Assembly (NCBI GenBank): GCA_028571685.1
Contig: CM053162.1
Coordinates: 7,816,001 to 7,880,000, forward strand
Reading direction: 5' to 3'
DNA length: 64,000 nucleotides
From: Heterohyrax brucei
Taxonomy: Eukaryota; Chordata; Mammalia; Hyracoidea; Procaviidae
Shown: piece after piece, positions 1 through 11,599 of the stretch
How positions within the stretch are numbered: the first letter of the stretch is position 1
How the letters are laid out: every line of letters starts with the position of its first letter
Position numbers and translations under genes: made by a program
Notes under the pieces: model-generated
What the model was told of the DNA's origin: nothing
The model's database searches: none
Seen by the model: only the letters and a program-made list of their open reading frames with translations

Positions 1-1674
1 AGGAATTAATTAAGGGAGCAATAATGACAGTGAATCACATTATTCCCTAGTTACTCGTGCACTCTTGGCTTTCAGGTGGTGAACTTTTCACACCAGAAGG
101 AAGACATTCATCAACTTTTCCTCTCTATACGTCTTCTCTTAGCTTTTCTCGTCTCAGCTAGTTGTCATGCACTCAGTCTGGGCAAAGACTTTGTTCTCAT
201 TTCAACTTTCTCTACAAAGCTCAGGTGTCCTTATCTGACTCCAAAAAAAATTTCACTTGATCAAGTGTAATATGACTTTAGTGCAATTCCGTAAGTCTGT
301 GTGAATGGGGAACTTTCTTGGCTACTTTTGTGATATGAGGGCAGTAATACTCTCCTCCTGGTTTCTCTCACTTGTCAATACATATCAGTTTCCCCTGATA
401 TATTTAAGTGCTCCTTTCTTCCCCTAGAAATCATCTATGAGGAGACTGGAGTATCCAAATCATTGGTAATAACAGTGGCCAGACCTTGGGAAGACACTGA
501 GAATACAGCTACCCCTCAAACCAATGATCTCTCTACAGAAACAAATGCAGATGCTTCAAGGTCTCTCTATTTGATGAACAAAAAATCAGAGAGGAAGAAA
601 AACTTGTTAGATGTATCTAATGTCTGAATAGGTGGTGATACAAGACTAATATTCTAGAAGGCTAAGCAAATTTGACAATTATTACTCAGGGTTTTTGCAT
701 TATATAGATGAGTTATTCTCTTTTGTGAAACAATTCATTTTTTTATATGTGTTCTAAATTCTCCTAAGAATTTAGGGCCTTTGTAACACTAAGTTAAGTC
801 CCGGGTACTGACTCACTGGTTTAACACCCATTTATTTGTAGGCAATGTTGATATCCGTCCTAAGTAACAAATTTACAAAGAAAGAGACAGCATAGCATGT
901 GACTTATAAGATGACTCTGTCTTAAGTACTTAAAGACTATTACCAAAATAGGTGTGCAGTGTTGTTGTTATAAATATCATCCTTAACACCTTTCTGATTC
1001 TTTTTACTCTTAAGTGTCCAACCTATTACAGAACAAAGGAAGGATGCCTTTTAAATCTCATTCACTTCAGCTTCCAGGGTGATGGATGCATCCCCTTCTG
1101 AAGCTCAACCTCACATAAAAGCACAGCAGTGCATTGCTGTAAATCTGTTTTACATCAGCTTTTATGTGAACCTGGTCTGGGTTTGGCTTCATTATCTTTT
1201 TTTTTTTAACTAAAAAAAAAAAAATTGTCATTTTCAGCCAATTCAGATCATACACTTTGTAAATAATAAAAATTCACTTGTCTTTAGAGAAACTCCTTTA
1301 GAAGACTGAACCAAGAGTCTCTTCTCTGCTGTATGGTATGACCCATCTGTTTGTGAAGAGTCTTCCATATAATATATCACCCCTGGCCACATTTAGAATT
1401 TTTGATACTTTAGCCTTGTGGTGGTGATGCCATTGGCAAACCCAGCTTTGAAGGCAGGACTGTACTGAAGCCAGGGGAAATTATTACACTGCATTGTCCT
1501 CACAGAAATACACTGAACAAGTTTAGTTTTGAAGTTGCTGCTAACAATTATGGTTCTTTTAAAATGATCAGACTATTAGTGCTACTTGAGCTGTGCCTAT
1601 TCAAATACAGAGTTTTAACTACTAGGTAAAGGATCTGAATTATAGTTTAATCGAGACCGATTTAATTAAAATTA
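1..1674. other. Unique non-coding DNA, no gene seen
   Basis: I see no exon-like or recognisable repeat sequence here. The short open frames are small, lack family motifs and are typical of AT-rich DNA. Visible structures are a 12-bp inverted repeat (1111-1122 with 1158-1169) around a smaller hairpin, and a T11 run (1197-1207) followed closely by an A13 run (1212-1224). Confidence 0.5.
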
Positions 1675-1855
1675 AGGGTGATGTAGTGGAAAGAACAACT
1701 GAGGGAGAGTTAGCATATTGAGGCTCATTGGCTGTGTGATTTGGACAGGTCAGTGAGTTTCTCTGAGCTTCAGCTTCCTCATTTCTAAGAGAGGCTACCC
1801 CAGATGATCTTTGGGAGTTTGTCTGATTCTAAAATCCTCAGGGACTGTGGGCTTT
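1675..1855 (+). repeat. MIR SINE, plus orientation
   Basis: The order of landmarks is that of a mammalian-wide MIR: 'gtagtggaaagaacaac' head, then 'ggctgtgtgatttggacag' and 'cttcagcttcctcattt', matching the MIR core ('gctgtgtgaccttgggcaag', 'cctcagtttcctcatctg'). It is heavily diverged and its 3' part is lost. MIRs are tRNA-derived SINEs that spread before the placental radiation, so this is an old fossil. Confidence 0.6.
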
Positions 1856-2619
1856 TGATTAGTGACTGCCTGGAAGAGGAAACCTCCAGTCCTTGATTTG
1901 ATTCCAACTAGTTTAAGGCATATTGCTTGGATCCTTGATAATTTAGTGCAGAAAATATCTCTCAAATAGCTATGCTATTCAGAACAAAATTCAGAAAACA
2001 TAACAATAAAGAGCAGATATGGTGTGGAGCATCACTAACAAATGAGACATTTTAATACATTTCTCAAGACAGAAAACAGGAATGAGCAATAAAGCAAGTG
2101 CAGGAAGCCATGGTCTACCAGATACGAACAGATGAGGGGGGACTCAGATTGCCTCGTGGAATCTCACAAGGCTGGGCTCAGTGTTAGCCAATACAGCAAA
2201 GGGAGAGAATGAAACGTCAAAGTGAAAACAGAGGAGAAAGAAAGATTTACTAGAGAAATAGAAAAAACAGTGAAAGGTAAGCCTTTTGTGTACTCTAGCA
2301 TTCTTGGTTTGACTCGCCTCCATATCACCCAGCACTCAGGATCATGTTCCCAATTATTCTTTTTAAATATTAATAAGTAAAGATAACTGGTATATGAAAA
2401 TAACTAGAAGCAGGAAAGAGAATGGCTTGTTAAATAAACAGGACAAAAAAAAAAAGGAGTCCTGGAAGAAAGAGAGATGATTTAGCAAACAGAAATCATC
2501 ATTATCAGCTCACAGAGTTTATCAAGAAGATGCTTTCTCCGTCTTAAAAAAGGAAATAGTTGTATCAAGAGAATGATCTCATAATTATTAAAAATAAAAT
2601 CATCAAGGATTAAGTTCTA
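1856..2619. other. Unique non-coding DNA
   Basis: AT-rich sequence with short homopolymers and no recognisable gene or repeat. The longest minus-strand open frame (2144-2335) has no known motif and is probably chance. Confidence 0.4.
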
Positions 2620-2629
2620 GGTCTAGAAA

Positions 2630-2810
2630 GGAAACCTTGGTAGTGTAGTGGTTAAGTGCTATGTCTGTTATCAGAAGGTCAGCAGTTCAAATCTGCCATG
2701 CACTCCTTGGAAACTATAGGACAGTAATACTCTGTCCTATTAGGTCTCTATGAGTTGAAATTGACTCAACAGCAGTAGGTGGGTTTTTTTTTTTTTATTT
2801 TTTGGTTTCT
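2630..2810 (+). repeat. AfroSINE (tRNA-derived SINE) with perfect TSD
   Basis: The tRNA-related head 'gtagtggttaagtgc' is followed by a B-box-like 'cagttcaaatctgcc', the body 'ccttggaaactatagg', and the tail 'tctatgagttgaaattgact', ending in a T-rich stretch. Identical 10-bp duplications 'ggtctagaaa' flank it at 2620-2629 and 2811-2820, marking target-primed insertion. AfroSINEs are restricted to Afrotheria, so this is the strongest clue to the source clade. The tail resembles the RTE 3' end, consistent with mobilisation by RTE machinery. Confidence 0.85.
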
Positions 2811-2874
2811 GGTCTAGAAAACAAAACCAAGGGCATCTCACAGAATATAACCAAAAAGCCAAAGAGAATCTCAG

Positions 2875-3110
2875 GGGACATTTTGTTCAATTGGCATAAA
2901 AGAGTATGTCAAGAAAATGTTCTAAATGTCACTGTGATGAGTAGCATCTGGGGTTTTGAAAGCCTGAAGTGGCCATCTACGGTATATGTACTGGTCCCAA
3001 TCCAGGTGGAGAAAGGACAATGAAGAAGACCAAAGACACAGGGAAGGATTTATCCAAAGCACTAATAGATGACTTCTTTGTTATCCAGGAGGTAGGGACT
3101 GGGTAAGACC
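2875..3110 (+). mobile_element. Old L1 3' UTR fragment
   Basis: Contains 'gtagcatctggggttttgaa', 'gtggccatctacgg' and 'gaagaccaaagacacag', which align in order with the 3' UTRs of the other L1 copies here (for example 5760-5880 and 43450-43560). There are no ORF remains. It precedes a piece of L1 5' UTR, so the junction near 3110 is a rearrangement or a second insertion. Confidence 0.6.
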
Positions 3111-3149
3111 TGGCAAATATGCTGACTGTGGTGTTTAAGTAAACAGCAT

Positions 3150-3670
3150 GTAGTACAACGAAGAGACAGTGTGTGAGATAGGCACGTATTGAGAGCCTAG
3201 CTGCTGACTGAGGATACCACTGCCCGTCTACCATCTCTTTTCTGAGATGTGCCATAGACTCTGCTGTTTTACTGCAGGAAGGGCAGCTCAGGCAAGATGC
3301 CATTTTGTTCAGCTGGGAGGCGGAATCACCTAACCAGGGGCCTTAGCTGCAGCTGATTCTGAAGAGGAGCAGCAGCCCATCTGGTAAGTGACTCTCCAGC
3401 AGAAAAATGGCATTTGAGACAATTCAGGTCTAGATTTACAGGTGATTCCTGGCAGAGGATGGCAAGAAGTCCCTAACCAGTCCCTACTTTGAACAATGTC
3501 ATAGTACATGGGGACAGCCTATGTGGTACTTTCATTTTCAGCTGAAGGGGGGGGGGGCTGCCACACCTGAAGGCCTGACTGTTTTTAGCAGCTGTTGGAC
3601 AGCTCCCTGCTCAGAAGTAAAGTACCCTCTTAAATAAGACCACCTGGAGAACTGACTGCTGAGAGGCCTG
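3150..3670 (+). mobile_element. L1 5' UTR fragment
   Basis: The block 'gagacagtgtgtgagatag', 'ccatctcttttctgag', 'tgtgccatagactctgctg', 'aagggcagctc', 'aagatgcca' is the reverse-complement counterpart of the 5' UTR of the minus-strand L1 at 33825-33995. It is followed about 300 bp later by the RT part of ORF2, so the intervening ORF1, endonuclease and early RT sequence is missing. It contains a G11 run at 3547-3557. This looks like the 5' end of an internally deleted L1. Confidence 0.6.
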
Positions 3671-3679
3671 ACCAACATA

Positions 3680-6125
3680 TCCTAAAGAATCCGTAAGTAT
3701 ACTACTGGAACTAATAGAAGCATTCAACAAAGTATCAGGGTGCAAGATAAACATAAGTAAATCAGTAGGATTTCTTTATATCAACAAAAAGTTCATCCAG
3801 GAAGAAATCACCAAATCAAGACTTTTAACTATAGCCCCCGAAAAGATAAAATATCTAGGAATAAATTTAAGTGGAGAAAGCTCTTTGGGGCAGTTGTACG
3901 TGAACTTAGATTGCTGTGAGTTGGACCAGACTCAGTGGCAGTGGGTGGTACCTATACAGGGAGAACTACAAGACTTTACTAAGATGTTACTGCAGGAAAC
4001 CAAAAGAGACTTACGTAAATGGAGAAACAGTCTCTGCTCACGGATAGTCAGCCAAGCCAAGTGAATGGATAGGAAGACTCAATATTGTGAAAATGTCTAT
4101 ATTACCCAATGCCATCTACATATGCAATGCAATCCCAGTACAAATTCCAGTGTATTTCTAAATGAGGTGGAGAAATAAATCACCAACTTTGTTTGGAAAG
4201 GGAAGAAACCTGGATAAGTGACACACTACTGAAGAAGAGGAACACAGTTAGAGGCCTCACACTATACAACCTTAGTACTTATTACACTGGCACAGTAGTC
4301 AAAACAGCCTGATAGTGGCACAAAAAGAGACCTATAGACTAGTGGAACAGAGCTGAGACCCCAGAGACACCATCATCCCTTCTGAACAGTTGATATTCGA
4401 CAAAGGCCCTGAGATTGTAAACTGAGGTAAAACAATCTCTTTACCAAATGATGTTAGAAAAATTGGATATCCAACTGCAAAAACTGAAACAAGACCCACA
4501 TCTTACACAAAAATTAACTCAAAATAGACCAAAGATCTAAATATCAAACCTAAAACAATAAAGACCATACAAGAAAAAAAATAGGGCAAACAACGGAAGT
4601 TCAAATACACAGCTTAGACTTCAAAATTTGACTAAGCATGATCAACAGAGGAGAAAATAGATAAAAGGAAACTTTTAAGAAGCAAATACTTTTTCTCATC
4701 CAAAGACTTTTTCAAAAGAGTTAAAAGACCACCTACTAAGTGGAAAAAAACTTTTAGCAACTACATGTTGAACTGACAGCTGATCTCCATAATCTACAAG
4801 GTACTGCAAAATATCAACAAGAAAAAGATAAATAAGCCAGTTGAACAATGGTCAAAGGAGATGGGCAGATACTTCACTAGAGAGAACATCCAGGGTGCCA
4901 AAAGACACAAGAGGAAATGCTCACAAGCATTAGCTTTCAGAGAAATCCAAATCAAGTCTACAATGAGATACCATCTCACCTCTACAAGGTTGGTTATAAT
5001 CGAAAAAACACAAAACAAACGCTGTAGAGGCTATGGAGAGATTGGAACTCTCTTACACTGCTGGTGGGATTGCAAAACGGCACAGCCTCTTTGGAAAGTA
5101 ATCTAGTGCTTCCTTAAAAACCTGGAAATGCATGTACCATTTGATTCAGTAATCCCACTGCTCAGAATTTATCCTACAGAGACAAAGACTGTCACATGAA
5201 CAGATATATGCACACAAATATTTTTTGTAGCACTGTCCACAATAGCAGAAAGAAGGAATCAACTTAGATGTCCATTAACAGATGAATGGATAAACAAACT
5301 ATGGTACATATACTCAATGTAACACTATGCAATGATAAAAACCAGTGATGATTTTAGCAAATATCTCATAACCTGGTTTCAGTTGGAAGACACGGTAAGT
5401 GAAATCAGTCATTGGCAAATGAACAAATATTGTATGATACCCCTGGTATAAGGACTTAAAAATAGACTTATGTACAGAAGATAAGACTGTTTGACAGCTA
5501 CAAGGGCAGGGAAGTCGAGAAGTGGGGTGAGGGTTGGTCAGAGATTAGACAGCCGATAGAAATATGGTTAGGTGAAAAATGTGACAGTACACAGTAGAAA
5601 GCAGATCAGCTTAACTGGACTTCACCATAAACTGAAAACTCTTCTAATCTTAACCCTACACTGGAAACATAGAGTAACGGGCAAGGATCTGTGGACCACG
5701 GTTTTGGTGGACATCGAGGTCAATCGGCATAATTAGCCTATTGCTGAGTGTCTTCTGCACTGCATATTGGTGAGTGGCATCCGGGGTCTTAAAAGCTAGC
5801 AAGTGGTCATCTGAGATACACTAATTGGCCCCAACTCAGCAGGAATAGATGATCACTGAGAACACCAAAGACACAAAGTAAAAAGAGCCCAGGAGACTGA
5901 AGGACGTATGTAAATACGAGACTGTAGGACCTGTGTAAATGCGAGACTGTATCAACATGTAACCAGAAGAACTAGATGGTGCCTGGCCACCACCAAAGAC
6001 AACTATGATGGGGCATACAGTGTTGAGGCCTTGTGGCACATGAGAAAATGAGGGATACAGCTCAAGAACTCTACTGAAAGACCACAACTAATTTGGATTG
6101 TATATTTTCACTTAATCACAATAAA
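3680..6125 (+). mobile_element. L1 LINE: ORF2 C-terminal half and 3' UTR, decayed
   Basis: Begins in the reverse transcriptase just after the FADD box and continues through the thumb, the C-terminal cysteine region (around 5010-5080) and the 3' UTR, ending with 'cacaataaaaaagagag' near 6115-6135. Frameshifts and stops occur throughout. An AfroSINE 3' fragment is nested at 3882-3950. It parallels the better-preserved L1 at 7173-9950, so the two are direct repeats about 3.5 kb apart. Probably one internally deleted element with the 5' UTR piece upstream. Confidence 0.8.
3882..3950 (+). repeat. AfroSINE 3' fragment nested in L1
   Basis: The stretch 'ctctttggggcagttg' then 'gctgtgagttggaccagact' and 'ggcagtgggtgg' is the second half of an AfroSINE. 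It breaks the L1 ORF2 sequence, which resumes with 'gggagaactacaagac'. The tRNA head is absent, so this is 5'-truncated. Confidence 0.6.
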
Positions 6126-6135
6126 AAAGAGAGAG

Positions 6136-6926
6136 AGATTGAACATGTAACAGGTATGTCCTCAAAAAGGCCAGAAAGAAAGAAACTGTCACTGAAAAGA
6201 TTCAGTCACATAATTGAAGGGCATGAATTTTAGGTTAGAAGAGCTCTTTGTGTAATGAGCATAATACCAAACAAAACATCTACACCTTAGACAGGTACAT
6301 CACCAAGAAAAGTTGCTAAAAGACTGAAAAAAAAAAAAACAACAAAGGAATGAGAATCAGAGCTGCATTCCTTTGATGTCTGATTAGCAATTTAGATACA
6401 GGAAAATGAAAGAGTAATGGTTTCATTATATTTTTGAAGGAATATAATTTTAATGCAAAATTTTGTGTCTGCCTAAACAATCGATCAAGTCCCGCTATGT
6501 ATCACAAGGACTAAAAAACTTTGTTTCTGAGCATTATGCCCTAGGAAATTGTTTGAGAATGCACTCCATCATGGGGATAATCCCAGAAGAGAAGAACATG
6601 GGATTCAAGAAACAGAAGATTCCAGCTGGAAGAGCAGCAGAGGGGATTTCAGGTCATTGCTGGAGGCTAAACCTAAAAGCGACCACATGAGGGGAAAATC
6701 CTACAGGAAAAAACTAATGATTCACTCTGAGAGTACATCACATACTTTGAAAAAAAAAAAGTTGATGATACGATAAAAAGAAATAGTATAGCAAAAGAAA
6801 GATAGTTAATATCTAATGAAAAAATATTGTATAAGAAACATATCTTTAATATGGAGCAATGTAAAATGAGGCATGATTGTAAGCAGTTGATGGGTTACAA
6901 GAAAAGGGAATCTATTTGACTTTGAA
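6136..6926. other. Non-coding gap between two L1s
   Basis: No gene or confidently named repeat. A short A-run (6330-6342) and AT-rich sequence are present. Two overlapping short frames (6463-6690 and 6549-6776) carry no recognisable motif and I treat them as chance. Confidence 0.4.
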
Positions 6927-7180
6927 TGTAGGAATAGTCTCCTAGAGAGAACTCCCACAGCAAAGGAAATTACCAGGGAGAGTGGGGCCCAAAACAGAGG
7001 CAGAGACACATTAGTCAGAGGTTCCAGTGAAGTTTATTCGAAGAGTAAGAAAGTGGGGCCTGACCTGAGGATAGCTCACGTGGCTTCTCCCCAGGACGGT
7101 AAGTTTTTTGTAGTTTTAAAGTTCCAGTGAGGTTGAACAGGGTGAGAGGGTGTATGATTTGATAAGAAACAGAAGAGGGG

Positions 7181-8928
7181 AAAGAGGAAATTAAAATCTC
7201 CCTGTTCGCAGATGATATGATTGTATATGAAGAGAACCCCAAGGAATCTATAAGTAAACTACTCAAAGTGATAGAAGAGTTCAGCAAAGTCTCAGGATAC
7301 AAGATAAACATAAGTAAATCAGTAGGTTTCCTGTATACCATCAACGAGACTGTTAAGGAGGAAATTATTAAATCAATACCATTTATGATAGCCCCTAAGA
7401 AGATAAAGTACCTAGGAATTAATCTAACCCGAGAAACAACAGACCTTTACAAAGAGAACTACAAGCCCTTACTAGAAGAAACTAAGAGAGACTTAGATAA
7501 ATTGAAAAACCTACCCTGCTCATGGATAGGAAGACTTAACACTATGAAAATGTCTATTTTACCCAAAGCAATTTATTTATATAATGCAATCCCAATACAA
7601 GTTCCAGCATCATTTTTTAATGAGATCGAGAAACAAATCACCAATTTTGTTTGGAAAGGGAAGAAGCCCCGGATAAGTAAGGTACTACTAAAGAAGAAGA
7701 ACACACTGGGAGGCCTCTCATTACCCGACCTTAGAACATACTACACTGCCACAGTGGTCAAAACACCCTGGTACTGGTACAAGAACAGACAGATGGATCC
7801 ATGGAACAGAACTGAGACCCCAGAGATGATACCATCTGCCTATGAACAGTTGATATTCGACAAAGGCCCTAAGACATTAAACTGGGGTAAAAACAGTATC
7901 TTCAACAAATGGTGCTGGCAAAATTGGTTATCCACCTGCAATAAACTGAATCAAGATCCATATCTTACACCTTATACAAAAACCAACTCCAACTGGATAA
8001 AAGACCTAAATATCAAACCTAAAACGATAAAGCTCATCCAGAAAAGGTAGGAACAACAATGGAAGTTTTAATACACAATGAGGACAGACTCCAAAATCTG
8101 TCAAAGAAACCTCAATCAACAGAAGAGAAAATAGATAAATGGGAAGTATTAAGAATCAAACACTTTTGCTCATCCAAAGACTTTATTAATAGAATTAAAA
8201 GAACACCCACAGAATGGGAAAAAATATTTGGCAACTCTATGTCAGACCGACGCCTGATCTCCATAATCTATAAGATACTACAAAATATCAAGAAGAAGAA
8301 GATAAACCATCCAATTAAGCAGTGGGCAAAGGAGATGGACAGACACTTCACTGAAGAGGAGATCCAGGCAGCCAAAAAACACATGCGGACATGTTCACGA
8401 TCTTTAGTTATTAAAGAAATTCAAATCAAGACAACAATGAGATACCATCTCACCCCAACAAGATTGGCCATGATCCAGAAAACACAAAACAACAAATGCT
8501 GGAGAGGCTGTGGAGAAATTGGAACCCTCCTACACTGTTGGTGGGGTTGCAAAATGGTCCTGCCTCTTTGGAAGGCAATCTGGTGCTTCCTTAAAAAAAT
8601 GGATATCGATATACCATTTGACCCAGTAATTCCACTACTTGGAATATATCCTACAGATTCGTGGCCTTTCAGACTAACGGACACATGCACCAGAATGTTT
8701 ATCGCAGCACAGTCCACAATAGCAAAAAGATAGAATCAACCCAGATGCCCAACAATAGAAGAATGGATAGGTAAACTGTGGTACATATACTCAATGGAGC
8801 ACTATGCAATAATAAAGAATAACGATGATTCCAGGAAACATCTCATGACCTGGTTTCAACTGGAAGACATTATGTTGAGTGAAAGTAGTCAGCGACAAAA
8901 GGACAAATACTGTATGAGACCTCTATGA
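7181..8928 (+). pseudogene. L1 ORF2 C-terminal half (reverse transcriptase), broken twice
   Basis: L1 ORF2 protein is the endonuclease/reverse transcriptase that copies L1 RNA at the target site. Here the frame is open from the RT active-site box FADD (codons 7205-7216) to a stop at 8048-8050. It continues in another frame from about 8059, implying a small indel near 8050, and meets an in-frame TAG at 8731-8733 before the natural TGA at 8926-8928. The C-terminal segment includes the conserved cysteine region starting at 8497 (CWRGCGEIG, HCWWGC). The endonuclease and early RT are missing through 5' truncation, so it cannot act alone. Confidence 0.85.
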
Positions 8929-8987
8929 TAAGATCTCAAAAACAGACTTGTGGATAGAAGAAAAGACTCTTTGACAGCTGCAAGAGA

Positions 8988-9016
8988 GGGGAGGGAGGGA
9001 GGGCGAGGGGGGAGGG
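8988..9016 (+). other. G-rich polypurine tract in L1 3' UTR
   Basis: Five or more runs of three or more G separated by single A or short spacers, capable in principle of a G-quadruplex on the plus strand. L1 3' UTRs of several mammals carry such a tract. It sits about 60 bp after the ORF2 stop. Confidence 0.6.
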
Positions 9017-10267
9017 TTTAGTTTAGGTAGTTACTAGAAATCTAGTTGGGAGAAAGCGGTGACAGCACACATTAGGAACAAGAACAACATTAAGTGGACT
9101 TCAGCATAACTTGAGTACTCCTTCCATCTTAACTCAATACTGCAAGGATACAGTAGCTGGGGCGGGGGGCGAGGGACCATGCTCTTAGGCGAATTCCAGG
9201 CCAATTGGCACAACTAGCGTTTTGCTAAGAGAGCTCTCTGCACCCCACATTGGTGAGTGGCGTCTGGGGTCTTAAAAGCTGCCAAGCTGCCATCCGAGGA
9301 CACAACAAATGGTCCCAACTCAGCAGGAACGGATGCTCACCGAGGGCCAAAATGGCATGCGGTAAAGACAACCGAGAAGACAGAGAGACCCACAAGAGTG
9401 GGTGCCTACATCCACTTGGGACCTGAAGAACTGGATGGTGCCCGGCCACCACCAGTGATAGCCACGACGGAGCTCACAGAGAGGAGCCTCACTGGCAACA
9501 CAAGAATAAAAAGAGGTGCATCATGAGATCTCCACTAAAAGACCTCAATTGATGATCCAGCGGTTTTGGGGTTCCTCTGAGAGCATGGCCCCCTTCCCTG
9601 ATGCTGCCCTTTCCCATAAATTATAACAAAGGTCCACTCTTTGGACAGGAATGGATTGGACTTGGCAATGCAGAGTGACCATATATTGGAAGCACTTTAT
9701 GGTTCTATACATCTATAGGATATCATCTTGCTGACCTCTGGCTGGAGGAAGGGGAGTGGACAGAGAGGAGGGGAAAGGAGACTGTTGGGAGGATGAGACA
9801 TGTATGGAGCAGAGAGGAATAGTGTGCAGTCACCGGACAGGGAGAGCAGTAGAAGTTGCATATAGGTGGGCATGTAAATTTATACGTGAATGTACATTTT
9901 CACTCAGTTATGTTAAATCCTCCCCGCACCCCCAAAGACACCCCCCCCCCAGAAACAGCACGAGTGGCCCCTAGAAGAAATTCTGGTTAGGGGATATTAT
10001 GGTCTGATAAGGAAAAAGTGTTGATTAGAAGGGAGAAAGGTAGGGTTTGTGGTCAATATTTTGGTAAGGGAAGGGCTTTGATTAGGAAGGTTGGGGTGGC
10101 GGGCATGAAGGTTTTTATGGCTTTATGGTTATACCAGGTGGGGCATACCAGGCTGTCTTCAGCTGATGGTGAGTTCTGATCATTGGATAAGGTGGCCTCC
10201 CTGAATTTCAAGGACAGAGTCCTCTTAATATCCTCCCCGAATTTCAGAGATAAAGTCCCCTCAGACA

Positions 10268-10790
10268 TGCAATCCCAGCCTGCTCCTTGGTAAGATATTA
10301 AATAATAGTTTTCATGTATTTTAATGTAAATGCTGTTTATTAGTTTTCAACTTTTAAAGAAAGCCTGTGGATGTAGAACAGAAACCTTGTTTGTGGTTAC
10401 AGGCCAGAAAATAAGTGATTTATCAGCCTTCGCCATCAAAGACAAAACGTGGAGCTGGAGAAAGTACTATATAGAAGCATAAGGAATGGAAGAATAAACA
10501 GAGTACTAATGTTCTAATCTTAGCCAGAAAATATTCAAAATATACTGTCAAAAATTGATGCTATAGAAATACAGCATTAAGTATACTTTTAACGTAACCA
10601 AAAGGAACCACTGGAAGAAAGATAAAAATTTCAAACTGAGAGGAGATTTTTTTGTGGGGGAGGAGGGAAAGGGATAGAAAGCATTAGTAACCTAAATTCT
10701 CATTTATATAAAAAGTAAATTAATATTGAGTATAACTGATAAATCAAGAAACAGTTTCAGTCATATCTTCTATGTTATGTTGCTGTGTTC
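10268..10790. other. Unique non-coding DNA
   Basis: No recognisable gene or repeat between the LTR and the hAT-like relic. It contains a purine-rich stretch around 10630-10680. Confidence 0.4.
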
Positions 10791-10794
10791 TAGA

Positions 10795-10982
10795 TTAGAG
10801 CATGTTTCTCAGCCTTGGATCTGCATTATAGTCACTTGGGAAGTTTTAAAAAAATACTGACATCTGGGTTCAGTTTCCAGAGATACTGACTGACTTCTCT
10901 GAGGTGAGGCTGGAACGTTAGGATTTTTTAAGTGTTTCAAGGTGATTTGAATGTGCAGCAAAATTGAGAATTACTGGCCTAA
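10795..10982 (+). mobile_element. MER5-like hAT (Charlie) non-autonomous DNA transposon
   Basis: 'catgtttctcagccttgg' at one end and 'ttgagaattactgg' at the other are imperfect terminal inverted repeats. In between, 'gtcacttgggaagttttaa' and 'aaggtgatttgaatgtgcag' form an inward-facing palindrome typical of MER5-type elements. There is no coding capacity. Confidence 0.5.
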
Positions 10983-11111
10983 AAGGGCTAACGAAAGAAT
11001 CTTCCAGGCACTTGCCTTTGAGGTCAGAGCTAGTGTGGGGTGGGGGTGGGAGACTTTTTATTTCCTTACTAAGGGGCTCTATGTTGTTGATTTAATGCCA
11101 TATGCATATAT

Positions 11112-11598
11112 TGTCTTAGTCATCTAGTGCTCCTGTAACAGAGGTTTCACAAGTGGACAGCTTTAATAAAGATAAATTTATTTATTCACAGTAAGTGGGC
11201 TGAGTCCAAATTAGGGCATCCATTCTAGGGAAAGGCTTTCTCTCTTGGCTCTGGTAGAAAGTCCTTGTGTTCAGTCTTCCCCTGAACTGGGATTTTCTGA
11301 AGCACAGGGACCTCAGGTCCAAAGGATGTGCTCTGTTGGTGCATTGTTTTCTTGGTGGTGTGAAGTAGCCAAGTCTCTGCCTGCCTCCCTTTCCTTTATG
11401 TCCCAAGAGATTGCCTTAGGGTACCATACAGTCTTACAGACTGAGTCCTGCCTCACTAACACAGCCACCACCCAGCCTCCCTCATTAACATCACGGAGGC
11501 AGGATTCACAGCATCCAGCAACATCACACAGTAAGGGCAATCATAGCCTGACCAAATTGCTACACTCATTTTCCTGTAGACACAATTCAATTCATGAC
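11112..11598 (-). mobile_element. MaLR solo LTR
   Basis: Starts 'tgtcttagtcatctagtgct' and ends 'gacacaattcaattcatgac', the reverse complement of the MaLR LTR layout shared with the other copies here (for example 25592-26051). The middle has the family landmarks 'ggaaaggctttctctc' and 'cccaagagattgcctt'. MaLR are non-autonomous relatives of class III (ERVL) retroviruses. No clear TSD, and its right edge abuts an L1 3' end directly. Confidence 0.75.
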
Positions 11599-11599
11599 C

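Larger units (their letters stand above)
7173..9950 (+). mobile_element. 5'-truncated L1, best-preserved copy in the window
   Basis: Starts inside ORF2 just before the FADD box, runs through the ORF2 stop at 8926-8928 and a roughly 1-kb 3' UTR with a G-rich polypurine tract, and ends with an L1 terminus ('catttt cactcagtta') plus an unusual C-rich tail. 'agaaacag' occurs at both edges (7165-7172, 9951-9958) and is the likely TSD. The host is an ERV-like LTR that resumes on the right. Low decay suggests it is among the youngest insertions here. Confidence 0.85.
6927..10267 (-). mobile_element. Probable ERV1-type solo LTR, split by an L1
   Basis: Read on the minus strand, the right part (10267-9959) starts with TG and contains two related units ('gactttatctctgaaattc' and 'gactctgtccttgaaattc') like U3 enhancer repeats. 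The left part (7172-6927) holds 'cttcgaataaacttcactgg', a polyadenylation-like signal, followed by a pyrimidine-rich U5-like stretch ending in CA. Without the L1 it is about 555 bp. Flanking 4-mers tgaa (6923-6926) and tgca (10268-10271) would be a 3/4-matching TSD. No internal viral genes are present. Class is inferred from TSD length and layout. Confidence 0.5.

Noticed and set aside
2630..2700. Possible tRNA gene
   Set aside because: It has A- and B-box-like sequence but is the head of an AfroSINE with TSDs, and lacks a foldable tRNA 3' half.
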